DNA from: Motiliproteus sp041586615
GTDB lineage: Bacteria; Pseudomonadota; Gammaproteobacteria; Pseudomonadales; Balneatricaceae
DNA length: 64,000 nucleotides
NCBI GenBank assembly: GCA_041586615.1
Contig: JBFGZS010000001.1
Coordinates: forward strand, 1 to 64,000
Reading direction: 5' to 3'
Part shown: piece after piece, positions 43,412-52,541 of the stretch
How the letters are laid out: the number at the start of each line of letters is the position of its first letter
How positions within the stretch are numbered: the first letter of the stretch is position 1
Made by a program: the position numbers and the translations under genes
Notes under the pieces: generated by a model
Database searches by the model: none
Told to the model about the DNA's origin: nothing
The model's input: the letters and a program-made list of their open reading frames with translations, nothing else

Positions 43412-43444
43412 CTGGTTATATCGATAGTGCACATCTGGACCATT
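43412..43444 (+). promoter_or_regulatory. TauR-type direct-repeat operator upstream of yeiH-cobST
   Basis: CTGGTTATAT and CTGGACCATT, 23 nt apart, 143 nt before yeiH. The CTGG cores are exact; the outer bases of the half-sites are less conserved. Confidence 0.62.
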
Positions 43445-43587
43445 ACAGCGTCCTTGTAGCTAATTACAGTGTTTCAAATCGTTAATCGGTCTGACTCAGA
43501 GCGAGTCACATAACGGAGTCACATAACAATAACCGGCGGACTGGCTCCTCAGGAGCAAAGACTGTCACTCAGCTCGGAACCTCACGC

Positions 43588-44616
43588 ATGTTTAATTTAC
43601 TCAGTCAGAAACAACGCGAATGCTTGCAGTGGCGGCACCAGATCAAACACTTGATGCCAGGCACAACCCTGTGTCTGGTCGTGGCAATGGCCTCCACCTT
43701 TGTCTCCGATCACTATGGCGGCCCCGTCATTCTGTATGCACTGCTGATGGGTATGGCTTTTAACTACCTGTCGGGTGAAGGCCCCTGTGCGAGCGGTATT
43801 CAATTTTCCGCCAAGACGGTATTGCGCTTCGGTATCGCGATGCTGGGCGCACGCATTACCGTCGAACAGTTGATGAGCCTGGGTATTACGCCCATCGTCA
43901 TCGTTTTAATAGCGGTGCCTGCAACCATATTTTTTGGTTTTTTTCTTGGCCGTCGGCTGGGACTCGGCCGGTCTCAAAGCCTGCTAACCGGCTCCTCGGT
44001 CGGCATCTGCGGTGCCTCGGCTGCATTGGCGGTGGCCGCGGTACTGCCACAAGATAAAGATGCCGAGAAGAACCTGATCTTTACGGTGGTCTGTGTCACC
44101 GCACTGAGCACCGTCGCGATGATCGCCTACCCATTGATCGTCACCGCCTTCGATCTGAATGAAGCCGCCAGCGGTGTATTCTTGGGCGCAACCATCCATG
44201 ATGTCGCGCAGGTTGTCGGTGCCGGCTATATGATGTCCGATGAGATCGGCGATATCGCCACCTTCACCAAGCTGTTGCGGGTATCGATGCTGGTACCGGT
44301 GGTACTGATCATTGCGCTGGTCGCCTCTCGTTGGGGAGATACCACAACCAGCAACAAGCCTTCCGGCTTTCCGCTGCCCGGATTTCTGGTGGCTTTTATT
44401 ATTATCGTCACCCTTAACAGCGGTGGTTTTCTGGTGCCCGAAGTATCCAGCGCCATGGTTGAACTCTCACGCTGGTGCCTGGTCGTGGCAATGGTCGGGC
44501 TGGGAATGAAGTCCTCCTTCAAGGAGCTGGCAGCTATGGGCTGGCGCCCACTGGCATTAATGGTCGCCGAAACCGCATTTCTAGCGGTGCTGGTGTTGAT
44601 TTGCCTGCAGTTCTAA
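43588..44616 (+). CDS. YeiH family putative sulfate exporter
   Basis: A 342-residue membrane protein of the UPF0324/YeiH family with about nine or ten hydrophobic segments. FGIAMLGARITVEQLMSLGI, TGSSVGICGASAALAVAAV and GATIHDVAQVVGAGYMMSDE are the family signatures. YeiH proteins are annotated as sulfate exporters from their link to sulfonate degradation. Here the operator and the position next to the taurine genes fit removal of sulfate or sulfite. cobS begins 60 nt downstream. Confidence 0.9.
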   Translation: MFNLLSQKQRECLQWRHQIKHLMPGTTLCLVVAMASTFVSDHYGGPVILYALLMGMAFNYLSGEGPCASGIQFSAKTVLRFGIAMLGARITVEQLMSLGITPIVIVLIAVPATIFFGFFLGRRLGLGRSQSLLTGSSVGICGASAALAVAAVLPQDKDAEKNLIFTVVCVTALSTVAMIAYPLIVTAFDLNEAASGVFLGATIHDVAQVVGAGYMMSDEIGDIATFTKLLRVSMLVPVVLIIALVASRWGDTTTSNKPSGFPLPGFLVAFIIIVTLNSGGFLVPEVSSAMVELSRWCLVVAMVGLGMKSSFKELAAMGWRPLALMVAETAFLAVLVLICLQF

Positions 44617-44676
44617 CCTGACAATCGACCCCAGCCTTGCCTTTTGTATTGCCTGGCCCAACCCGGAGAAACTGTG

Positions 44677-45654
44677 ATGAGCGACATCCAACTTCAAAAA
44701 CCTGACCTTCTGGTCTCGGTACGCGATCTGTTCGGTATCGACTCGGACCTGCAGGTCCAGGCATTTCGCGAACGCGACGACCATGTGCCTGAGATCGATC
44801 CGGCCTACCGCTTCAATAAAGAGGTCACGCTGGCAATCCTGGCCGGGTTTTTCCATGACCGACGGGTCATGATCCAGGGCCTGCACGGCACCGGCAAGTC
44901 GACCCATATCGAGCAGGTCGCTGCACGTCTCAACTGGCCATGCGTGCGGATCAATCTGGATGGTCATATCAGTCGCCTCGATCTGGTGGGTAAAGACACC
45001 ATCAGCCTACGTGACGGCAAGCAGATCACTGAATTTCAGGAAGGTATTGTACCCTGGGCCTTACGCCGGCCAGTGGCACTGATTTTCGATGAATTTGACG
45101 CCGGTCGCCCCGACGTCATGTTCGTCATCCAGCGCATTCTTGAACGTGACGGCAAGTTCACCCTGTTGGATCAAAACGAGGTGATCCATCCACACCCCTA
45201 TTTCCGTCTGTTTGCGACGGCCAACACCGTCGGACTGGGCAACCTCAACGGCCTCTACCACGGCACCCAGGTATTAAATCAAGCGCAGATCGACCGCTGG
45301 AACATTGTTGCCGGCCTCAACTTCCTACCGCGATCCGAAGAAATTTCCATCGTTCAAGCCAGAGTCCCGCACTTCAACAATGATCGTGGCGAAGCCCTGA
45401 TTGATAAGATGGTCGCCATCGCAGACCTAACCCGCCAGGGTTTTGCCGCGGGCGACCTGTCAACGCTGATGTCACCGCGCACGGTGATCTCCTGGGCCGA
45501 AAACTGTCAGATTTTCAACGATCCGGCCTTGGCATTCCGTCTCAGTTTCCTAAACAAGTGCGATGAAGCGGAGCGAACGCTGGTAGCCGAATACTACCAG
45601 CGTTGCTTTGACAGCGAGCTGGACGAATCCAAGCCGCTGCACCACGTTGCCTAG
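44677..45654 (+). CDS. cobS: CobS-like AAA+ ATPase
   Basis: A 325-residue MoxR/CobS-type AAA+ protein from the ATG at 44677 (GGAGAA upstream). DLFGIDSDLQVQAF opens the CobS N-domain, Walker A is GLHGTGKST (68-76), Walker B VALIFDEFDAGRPDVMF, and ATANTVGLGNLNGLYHGTQ is the sensor region. Known CobS powers cobalt insertion with CobT and CobN. No cobN or other cobalamin gene is in the window, so a different chelatase or a protein-remodelling role is possible. cobT follows after 9 nt. Confidence 0.87.
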   Translation: MSDIQLQKPDLLVSVRDLFGIDSDLQVQAFRERDDHVPEIDPAYRFNKEVTLAILAGFFHDRRVMIQGLHGTGKSTHIEQVAARLNWPCVRINLDGHISRLDLVGKDTISLRDGKQITEFQEGIVPWALRRPVALIFDEFDAGRPDVMFVIQRILERDGKFTLLDQNEVIHPHPYFRLFATANTVGLGNLNGLYHGTQVLNQAQIDRWNIVAGLNFLPRSEEISIVQARVPHFNNDRGEALIDKMVAIADLTRQGFAAGDLSTLMSPRTVISWAENCQIFNDPALAFRLSFLNKCDEAERTLVAEYYQRCFDSELDESKPLHHVA

Positions 45655-45663
45655 GAGGCTAAG

Positions 45664-47448
45664 ATGACTGGTCCATTGGTCCCCTGGGGGCAAAACACCG
45701 TTGCGACCCCACAGGTGCCTGAGCCCCTTCCTCGCAAAGAAAAGCGTCAGCAGCAACTCGAAGAGCTGTGCGCGGCAACGATCCGCGCCCTGACGGGTAA
45801 CGCCAGGCTGCGTTTTCGGGGCCACCGTCTAGAGCTGGACGGTAGGCGACTGAAGATTCGCGCCCCGCATCTGTATACCGATGTCAACGCGGACGACTTC
45901 AACTCCTTTCGCGGTGCCGCAGACGGCCTGGCACTGCGCCTGCTCCATAGCGATGCCAAGCTACACGCCTCACTGATGCCCCAATCGCCGCTCGAACAAA
46001 CGCTGTTCGAGATACTCGAACAGCTACGGGTGGAGGCGCTTGTCACGGACGATCACCCCGGTATTCGCCGTAACCTCAAACACCGCTTTCGGCACTGGTG
46101 CCTGCAGTACCACCACTCCGGGATGACTGAAAACCAGGTCGGTCTACTCTTGTTCTGCATTATCCAGACCGCCTGGTCACGAATCAGCGGTTATCCTACG
46201 CTGGAGGAGACCGAAGGCCTCATCGAACCTCAGCGTGCCGTGCTGGCACCGCACATCGGTACCGATCTGCTGGGCCTACGCCACCAACGCGAAAACCAGC
46301 GCCAGTTTGCCGCGCATGCACTGGCGATCAGTCGCGAACTCAGCAGCATCATCGCCGCGGGCCAAACGGCACATGGGGATGACGACGAGCGCGATAGTTC
46401 CAAGATCGCCGACGCGACCGAATTTAGCCTGATCCTGGAAACCGATGAGGAGCAGGACGGGCAGGAAGCAAGCACACCAGCATCTACGCAGCAGTCGGGC
46501 AATATGCTCGCTGAAGCGCTCGCCGATTACCGCATCTACGATAGTCAGTTCGACCGCGAGCTAACGGCCGCTCAAATAGTGCGCCTTGATCAACGTCGAG
46601 AATTGCGCCAACAGCTCGATCGTCGCATCCGTCAACAAGGAATCAACCTGCCCCGACTGGCGCGTAATATCGCTCGGATCTTGGCTGCACCGCGGCTTAA
46701 TGGCTGGCGTTTCGGCGAAGAGGAGGGACGACTTGACGCCCGACGCCTGAGCAGGCTGATTACCAGTCCGGCAGAAAGGCGTATCTTCCGCCAGGAGCAA
46801 CAGCAACCCCACACCGATGCCCAGGTCTGCTTTCTGATCGATAACTCCGGTTCGATGAAGACCCATATTGAATCGATCTCGATGCTGGTTGACCTGTTTA
46901 GCAGAGCATTTGAACAGGCAGGGGCCCGCTCCGAAGTATTGGGGTTCACCACCGGCAGCTGGAATGGCGGCAAACCGTTCAAATCCTGGCGCGGCCGGGG
47001 TTGCCCAGCCGACCCTGGCCGCCTGACCGATCTGTGCCATATCATCTACAAAGACGCTCAACTGAGCTGGCGGCGCGCACGCACTGACCTGGCGGCTCTA
47101 CTCAAGCCAACCCTGTTTCGCGAAGGGGTAGATGGAGAGGCGTTACTATGGGCCAGCCGCCGACTACTCGCCAGCCAGGCGGCGCGAAAGCTGCTGATCG
47201 TGATCTCCGACGGCAGTCCAATGGACAGCATGACCGCGCAGCACAATCCGCCCAATTACCTCGACCAACATCTCCGGCTCGTCGCTGCCCAAATCGAGCA
47301 GCAAGGAGAAATCGAGTTGATGGCGCTGGGGGTTGGCCTGGACCTGAGCCGTTACTACCGGCGTAGCCTGGCGCTGGATTTAGAGCAATCGTTAGACAAC
47401 GAGCTGTTCGACGAGATTGTGGCGTTGATCGCGAGCCACAATCGCTAA
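45664..47448 (+). CDS. cobT: CobT-like VWA-domain protein
   Basis: A 594-residue CobT-type partner of CobS. The first half is the CobT N-domain (RKEKRQQQLEELCAATIRAL, then FRGAADGLALRLL, then a Glu/Asp/Ser/Thr-rich acidic linker near 240-280). The VWA domain has the MIDAS DNSGS at 393-397, and SDGSPMDS and FREGVDGEALLWASRRLL follow. AGGAGG precedes the ATG. CobT normally binds CobS and CobN; CobN is absent here. The pair is likely cotranscribed with yeiH from a taurine-type operator. Confidence 0.87.
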   Translation: MTGPLVPWGQNTVATPQVPEPLPRKEKRQQQLEELCAATIRALTGNARLRFRGHRLELDGRRLKIRAPHLYTDVNADDFNSFRGAADGLALRLLHSDAKLHASLMPQSPLEQTLFEILEQLRVEALVTDDHPGIRRNLKHRFRHWCLQYHHSGMTENQVGLLLFCIIQTAWSRISGYPTLEETEGLIEPQRAVLAPHIGTDLLGLRHQRENQRQFAAHALAISRELSSIIAAGQTAHGDDDERDSSKIADATEFSLILETDEEQDGQEASTPASTQQSGNMLAEALADYRIYDSQFDRELTAAQIVRLDQRRELRQQLDRRIRQQGINLPRLARNIARILAAPRLNGWRFGEEEGRLDARRLSRLITSPAERRIFRQEQQQPHTDAQVCFLIDNSGSMKTHIESISMLVDLFSRAFEQAGARSEVLGFTTGSWNGGKPFKSWRGRGCPADPGRLTDLCHIIYKDAQLSWRRARTDLAALLKPTLFREGVDGEALLWASRRLLASQAARKLLIVISDGSPMDSMTAQHNPPNYLDQHLRLVAAQIEQQGEIELMALGVGLDLSRYYRRSLALDLEQSLDNELFDEIVALIASHNR

Positions 47449-47732
47449 CACACGGTCGTCTTCTCGCGGATGGCGATGTCTTCCATCTCCGGGGTGCGGA
47501 TCCCCTGCCGAGCGTGTGCAACTAAGCTACGTTCTTTCCCGCCGTGGCACGACGGGACTTGTCGCGCATTCTGGTCAATGCGCAGGGGGCACCAGGCTGT
47601 CCAGCCTATTCTTTAAATATTCGGATATCATGATTCGTCGATCGAGTTACGCTGCGCTAACCCGATCGAGAAATACGAGCATGTGGTCTTTACGCTGTAC
47701 TCGAGAGGGAGCCGTCGCAAAACGACCGCGTA

Positions 47733-47984
47733 TTACCTTATATTACTCGACAGCAGATGCTCGGTAATCAGCTGATAACGTTGGCACAGCGATACTTCAG
47801 AGAGGGGGGTAATCTGCGACTGGCGTTTTAAATAGGCCTGTACCTGGTGCGTGGCGGCTATCGCCTTGTTCTCACTCAGAAAACAATCTGATTGAACTTC
47901 ATAGCGCTTCAGCGCTTCTGCAATCAGCGGGCTGTCGTTTTTGCCTACAATTTGCTCAACGAGGTTATCAAGAGATTGCTGCAT
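47733..47984 (-). CDS. small hypothetical protein
   Basis: An 83-residue soluble protein, MQQSLDNLVEQIVGKNDSPL at the start, mostly helical in appearance, with two Cys. I start at the ATG at 47984 with AAGGAG 10 nt upstream. No family recognised. The 284 nt between cobT and this gene contain nothing I can recognise. Confidence 0.6.
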   Translation of the reverse strand: MQQSLDNLVEQIVGKNDSPLIAEALKRYEVQSDCFLSENKAIAATHQVQAYLKRQSQITPLSEVSLCQRYQLITEHLLSSNIR

Positions 47985-48213
47985 TATGTGATACTCCTTA
48001 TACCAGCACGCTGACCGGTCGCATGTTTTTTTTATTGGCAAGCCCGGAGGCTGCGTTATCGGTGACAGTCACCATACGGCTTCGATCAACAGACTAAGAA
48101 GTACCAGATTCTTCGCTAAAGTAGTGCCAACCCGAATCTTCATAAAGAACACGCCCCCGGAAAAGACGCGAGGGGAGCCGGAATCGGCAGGTGCTATCGC
48201 GCAGAGAGAGCGG

Positions 48214-48396
48214 CTACCACCCATCGCTACCGGGCTTCTTCTTGGTCTTTTTTATGCCGCTTTTTTTCTTCTTAGGCTTGTCCTGCATCCCCATGGCCCG
48301 GGCAAAACGGTCCTTGATTGAGGCCATTTTTTCTTCTTTGACCTGGTGCTGTTTTTCTTCTTGCGCGCGCTTGAAATCGACTATTTTTTCGGCCAT
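48214..48396 (-). CDS. small Lys-rich hypothetical protein
   Basis: A 60-residue, highly basic protein. It starts MAEKIVDFKRAQEEKQHQV and ends in a KKKKSGIKKTKKK tail. A GGAGAGG ribosome site precedes the ATG by a few bases. It is divergent from hrpB (98-nt gap). The N-terminal helix plus basic tail suggests a nucleic-acid or ribosome contact, but no family is known to me. Confidence 0.65.
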   Translation of the reverse strand: MAEKIVDFKRAQEEKQHQVKEEKMASIKDRFARAMGMQDKPKKKKSGIKKTKKKPGSDGW

Positions 48397-48493
48397 ACGC
48401 CTCTCCCCATCTGGTTCCCTTAGCTTAGCCCAGCATGCTACTGTACGGAACCCTTTCTTAGCGCCTCACACCCCTCAACAACGGAACGATTTC

Positions 48494-50965
48494 ATGGCAT
48501 CTCTACCGGTTGCAGCAATATTACCCGAGCTGCTGAGGGCACTGGAAAAGTCCAATCGTGCGATCCTGCATGCGCCGCCCGGCGCGGGGAAAACCACCTG
48601 GATTCCGCTCCAACTACTGAACGAAAGCTGGCTACAGGGGCGACGAATCCTGATGCTGGAACCGCGCCGTCTGGCGACCCGTAACGCGGCCCGTTTTATG
48701 GCGCGCTCTCTCGGCGAACCCGTGGGCAGCACCGTAGGCTACCGGGTTCGTTTGGATAACCAGGTCGGTGCCACGACGCGAATCGAGGTGGTCACCGAGG
48801 GTATACTGACGCGAATGCTGCAGGACGACCCGGCGCTGGAACAGGTCGGCTGTATCCTGTTCGATGAATTCCACGAGCGCAGCCTGCCAGCCGACCTGGG
48901 GCTGGCATTGACCCTGGAAGTGCAGGCACTTCTGCGCGAGGATCTGCGCGTATTGGTCATGTCGGCCACGCCCGATGTGGCGCGCTTGCACCAGGTGCTC
49001 GGAGACAAGACCCCGGTGATCCGCAGCCAGGGTCGCGCCTTCCCGGTCGAAACCCACTACCTCAACTACCCACTGCGCGATGTTGACCCCTACACGCTGG
49101 CCCGGGAACTCGTCCAGATAGCCCAACAAGAATCTGGAAGCCTGCTCTGTTTCTTACCGGGTCGCGCCGAGATAGAGCGCACCCAGCGGGCCTTACAGCA
49201 ACAGACATTACCTGCTAACCTGGTGATACGCCCTCTGTACGGTGGCCTTTCCGTGTCGCGCCAGGAACAAGCCATCACCGCGCCCGAAGCCGGGCAGCGA
49301 AAACTGGTGTTAGCAACCAGCATCGCAGAATCCAGCCTGACCATTGACGGCGTCAGGGTGGTTATCGATACCGGTCTGAGCAGAGTCCCTCGCTTCAACC
49401 CCCGAACCGGGATGAGCGGCTTGACCACGGTCGCCGTCAGCAAAGCGTCGGCAGACCAGCGCCAAGGACGCGCCGGACGTCAACAGGCCGGCAGCTGTTA
49501 TCGGCTCTGGAGCCGCGAGCGACATCAAGGACTGCGCGAACATAGCGACGCTGAAATCAACCAAGCCGATCTCTGTGGCCTGGTACTGGATCTGGCCTGC
49601 TGGGGAACCCCCGCCGCAGAACTCAACTGGATAGACCAACCGCCTGCCGCGGCCTACGCTCAAGCACAGGCGCTGCTCCAGCAGCTACAGGCGCTGGACG
49701 AATCCGGCAAGATCACCGTAACCGGCACACGCATGCTGCAGCTGGGCGGCTCGCCGCGCCTTGCGCACCTGATGATCAAAGCGAAAGCACTCAATATGAG
49801 CCGATTGGGCTGTGACCTTGCCGCCCTTATCTCAGAAATGCACACGCTTGCGCCCCATCAGCGCGACATCGATCTTATCAACCTGCTGGATAACTGGTCC
49901 TCGTTGCCCAGCGGGCTGCGCGCGCTTTCCCGTCGCTGGCAACAGCAACTGCGCGGCAGCCCCGGCAGCCGAAATTTGAACGACTGCGGCCCACTGCTCG
50001 CGTTTGCCTTTCCGGATCGCATCGCACAGCGGCGGCGAGACGGTAGCTGGAACTACCGACTACGTAATGGCCGCGGCGCAGCCTTTCGCCAACACCATGC
50101 GTTATGCAAGGCGCCCTGGCTCGTGGTGGCCGAGCTGGGAGACCAGACGCCCGATGCCCGTATCGACCTCGCCGCCCCCATCGGCATTGAGCAGATTCAC
50201 CTTTACTTTGGCGACCAACTGGATCAGCAGACGCACGTGCAGTTCGATGAAACGCTCGACAAAGTGCGTGCCACGCGCCAAACGCGGCTAGGGAAATTAC
50301 TGCTAGATGAATCTGACCTTAATCCGCCCCCCGCCGAACTGAGCGCAAACGCGTTACTGGCGCAGATTAGGCGCAAAGGCCTGGACTGGCTGCAGTGGCC
50401 AGCGCCGGTCAAACAGCTCTGCAACCGCATAACCCTGCTTCAATACCATGACGACAGCCAGACCTGGCCCAGCAGCGACAGTGCCGCATTACTGGACAGT
50501 CTCGAGCAGTGGTTGCTCCCTTACTGCCAGGACATACGCTCTGCACGCCAAGTGCGCTCGCTGGATTACCCGAGCATATTATTAAATCGATTGCCTTGGG
50601 CGCTGCAACAGCGACTGGCAACATGGGCACCCACCCACCTCGTCGTCCCCAGCGGCTCGCGTATCGCCATCGATTACAGCAATCCCGAGCAGCCGGTTCT
50701 GGCGGTTCGCTTGCAGGAACTCTTCGGGCTGGCGGCGACACCGACCCTGGCCGAAGGGCGTATACCACTGCTGCTCCACCTGTTATCCCCTGCCAGACGC
50801 CCGATCCAGGTCACCCAGGATCTGGCTGGATTCTGGCAGACGACCTATCACGACGTCTGCAAAGACCTGAAAGGCCGCTACCCAAAGCACAGCTGGCCTG
50901 CAGATCCACTCACGGCACAAGCGACATCTCGGACCAAAAAGGCGCTGCGGGCGGAATCAAAATAA
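48494..50965 (+). CDS. hrpB: ATP-dependent RNA helicase HrpB
   Basis: An 823-residue DEAH-type helicase, the normal HrpB length, from the ATG at 48494 (MASLPVAAILPELLRALEKS). Walker A APPGAGKTT is at 27-35. The DEAH box reads FDEFHERSLPADLGLAL at about 122. RGRAFPVETHYL, SIAESSLTIDGVRVVIDTGL and QRQGRAGRQQAGSCYRLWS are motifs IV-VI. The C-terminal LQELFGLAATPTLAEGRIPL is typical of HrpB. Codons upstream of this ATG are open but belong to the antisense of the Lys-rich gene. Confidence 0.95.
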   Translation: MASLPVAAILPELLRALEKSNRAILHAPPGAGKTTWIPLQLLNESWLQGRRILMLEPRRLATRNAARFMARSLGEPVGSTVGYRVRLDNQVGATTRIEVVTEGILTRMLQDDPALEQVGCILFDEFHERSLPADLGLALTLEVQALLREDLRVLVMSATPDVARLHQVLGDKTPVIRSQGRAFPVETHYLNYPLRDVDPYTLARELVQIAQQESGSLLCFLPGRAEIERTQRALQQQTLPANLVIRPLYGGLSVSRQEQAITAPEAGQRKLVLATSIAESSLTIDGVRVVIDTGLSRVPRFNPRTGMSGLTTVAVSKASADQRQGRAGRQQAGSCYRLWSRERHQGLREHSDAEINQADLCGLVLDLACWGTPAAELNWIDQPPAAAYAQAQALLQQLQALDESGKITVTGTRMLQLGGSPRLAHLMIKAKALNMSRLGCDLAALISEMHTLAPHQRDIDLINLLDNWSSLPSGLRALSRRWQQQLRGSPGSRNLNDCGPLLAFAFPDRIAQRRRDGSWNYRLRNGRGAAFRQHHALCKAPWLVVAELGDQTPDARIDLAAPIGIEQIHLYFGDQLDQQTHVQFDETLDKVRATRQTRLGKLLLDESDLNPPPAELSANALLAQIRRKGLDWLQWPAPVKQLCNRITLLQYHDDSQTWPSSDSAALLDSLEQWLLPYCQDIRSARQVRSLDYPSILLNRLPWALQQRLATWAPTHLVVPSGSRIAIDYSNPEQPVLAVRLQELFGLAATPTLAEGRIPLLLHLLSPARRPIQVTQDLAGFWQTTYHDVCKDLKGRYPKHSWPADPLTAQATSRTKKALRAESK

Positions 50966-50998
50966 CCGACGCTCCATGCCCTTCTCGTGACTATTGAC

Positions 50999-51120
50999 CT
51001 GGCATCAACATACCGAGCCGTTCGGTCTATTGATGGCGACAGGGCCGGCGCCTGTCCATCCTTGTCTTACGTGGCTTTATGCCACGGCGATATTGTTTGC
51101 GCGGTATTACCTTGCCGCCT
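50999..51120 (+). repeat. dispersed intergenic repeat, near-full copy
   Basis: From CTGGCATCAACATACCGAGC to GCGCGGTATTACCTTGCC plus GCCT. It lacks about 28 nt in the centre-right (the CGGTTTAT hairpin) compared with 41238-41384. The rest of the 352-nt gap before the next gene shows nothing else. Confidence 0.85.
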
Positions 51121-51317
51121 GACTAGACGTTCGCAAAGCTGTCGACTGACCCTTCAGCTAATTCAGCCGACGTTCAGTTTTGCGGTTTAAACTGGTCGAT
51201 ACGGTGAAAAAAAGAGATTGTGCTTCTGTCTGGCGCCTATAAAATAACCCCGGCAGCAGACAGGCTATTATGGCCAGCGCAGTCTCTGCGACCTATTTTG
51301 CACGGAAGGATCTCATC

Positions 51318-51725
51318 ATGGTTAACACGCTACTCTCTATCTGCTCGCTCGTCGTACTGCTTATAACAATGCTTGCTCCGTCGGTAAGCTATGCAGGGAC
51401 CGAGCGCTGTGAACGATCACGCGATGGAAAGAGCATTGCCTGCAGCCCGGCTGCGCCCAACTGCGAACTATCCCGGGATGGGTCTGCTGTCGCCTGTGGC
51501 GGTGCCGCCAACACTTGCCGCATGAGCAGCGACGGTAAAATGATTGCCTGTGGCGGGCAAGCCAACTACTGCCAATCCTCCATCAGCGGCGAGAAAGTAG
51601 CCTGTGGCGGAGCGGCGGAACGTTGTGAAATCTCACGCGATGGCAGTGCGGTGGTGTGCGGTGGTATCAACACAGCACGCTGCCGGATAAGCGCCAATGG
51701 CGGCAAAGCCTGCGACGGCTGGTAA
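51318..51725 (+). CDS. secreted Cys-rich tandem-repeat protein
   Basis: A 135-residue protein from the ATG at 51318 (AAGGA upstream) with a signal peptide cleaved near SYAG30. The mature part is six repeats of about 18 residues of the form C-x2-SxDGxxxACGGAAN: CERSRDGKSIAC, CELSRDGSAVACGG, CRMSSDGKMIACGG, CQSSISGEKVACGG, CEISRDGSAVVCGG, CRISANGGKAC. Each has two Cys ten apart. The pattern suggests stacked beta hairpins joined by disulfides. No known family. It is monocistronic. Confidence 0.85.
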   Translation: MVNTLLSICSLVVLLITMLAPSVSYAGTERCERSRDGKSIACSPAAPNCELSRDGSAVACGGAANTCRMSSDGKMIACGGQANYCQSSISGEKVACGGAAERCEISRDGSAVVCGGINTARCRISANGGKACDGW

Positions 51726-52003
51726 CCGCAACGCTTTTGGCTCGCACTAAACTCAGCCATATCCCCGTACGGTGATCCACATTGTCACCGTACGGATGAT
51801 CTCTCGCCACTGTAAAACGGCGCAGACATGCCCCGCTGAATCCACACCGCTTGCTTAAAACGCCCCCCGCGTAATAGAGCCCAATAAATGCCTTCCTAGC
51901 GCCTGGAGCCTCTGCCTGCAATTAATTACAATAGCCCCGAATTCAAACCACCCCTAGACCGCGTCCTTATCCTACTCAGCAACGGCAACAGAGAGCCAGA
52001 CAC

Positions 52004-52453
52004 ATGAACAGCAAGACTCACATCCAGGAAGCGATTGCACCGCTTTCTGCCCAGCAACGGACAGCGCTGTCGGCGGCCATGACGGATTTCGGCCAGACGC
52101 GCGCATCGCTCGCGGCGCTGAGCGAACAGCAAAGCCGGTATTTCAACCGTAGTGCGGGGCTGCTGGGCATCAGTTTTCTGTTGCTCTTGCTCGGCATCTG
52201 GCCGCTGCTGATGGTAGCACCGATCCTGATCGGCACCTGGTGGCTGATCAAAGCCATGGGCGTGACCGAAGTGCACGACGCGCTGTCGCGTGATACGGAA
52301 ACGGCCCTACAGCAGCTCAACGAACGACTGAAATATCCCGACACCAACGCGGATTTTGCGGCTATTTACCACGAACTACCCGCCAACGATCACCGGGCCT
52401 GGTTAGCCTCTTACCTGCCGGGCCCCGTCGAAGTCGGTCGCCATAAAGCCTAG
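52004..52453 (+). CDS. hypothetical membrane protein
   Basis: A 149-residue protein with a central pair of hydrophobic segments (LGISFLLLLLGIWPLLMVA and APILIGTWWLIKAMG). The N-terminal 50 residues are soluble and helical, and the C-terminal 60 are soluble (DALSRDTETALQQLNERL). Family unknown. It ends before a bidirectional terminator. Confidence 0.75.
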   Translation: MNSKTHIQEAIAPLSAQQRTALSAAMTDFGQTRASLAALSEQQSRYFNRSAGLLGISFLLLLLGIWPLLMVAPILIGTWWLIKAMGVTEVHDALSRDTETALQQLNERLKYPDTNADFAAIYHELPANDHRAWLASYLPGPVEVGRHKA

Positions 52454-52470
52454 GCAATGTGTACCCCAAC

Positions 52471-52497
52471 AAAAAACCGCCGTTAAGGCGGTTTTTT
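52471..52497. terminator. bidirectional terminator
   Basis: AAAAAACCGCC and GGCGGTTTTTT enclose GTTAA, between the convergent 52004 gene and the outer-membrane barrel gene. Confidence 0.92.
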
Positions 52498-52541
52498 GTG
52501 CTAAACAACGACGACCCTAAGTCGCCGAGCCTATCCGTCGC

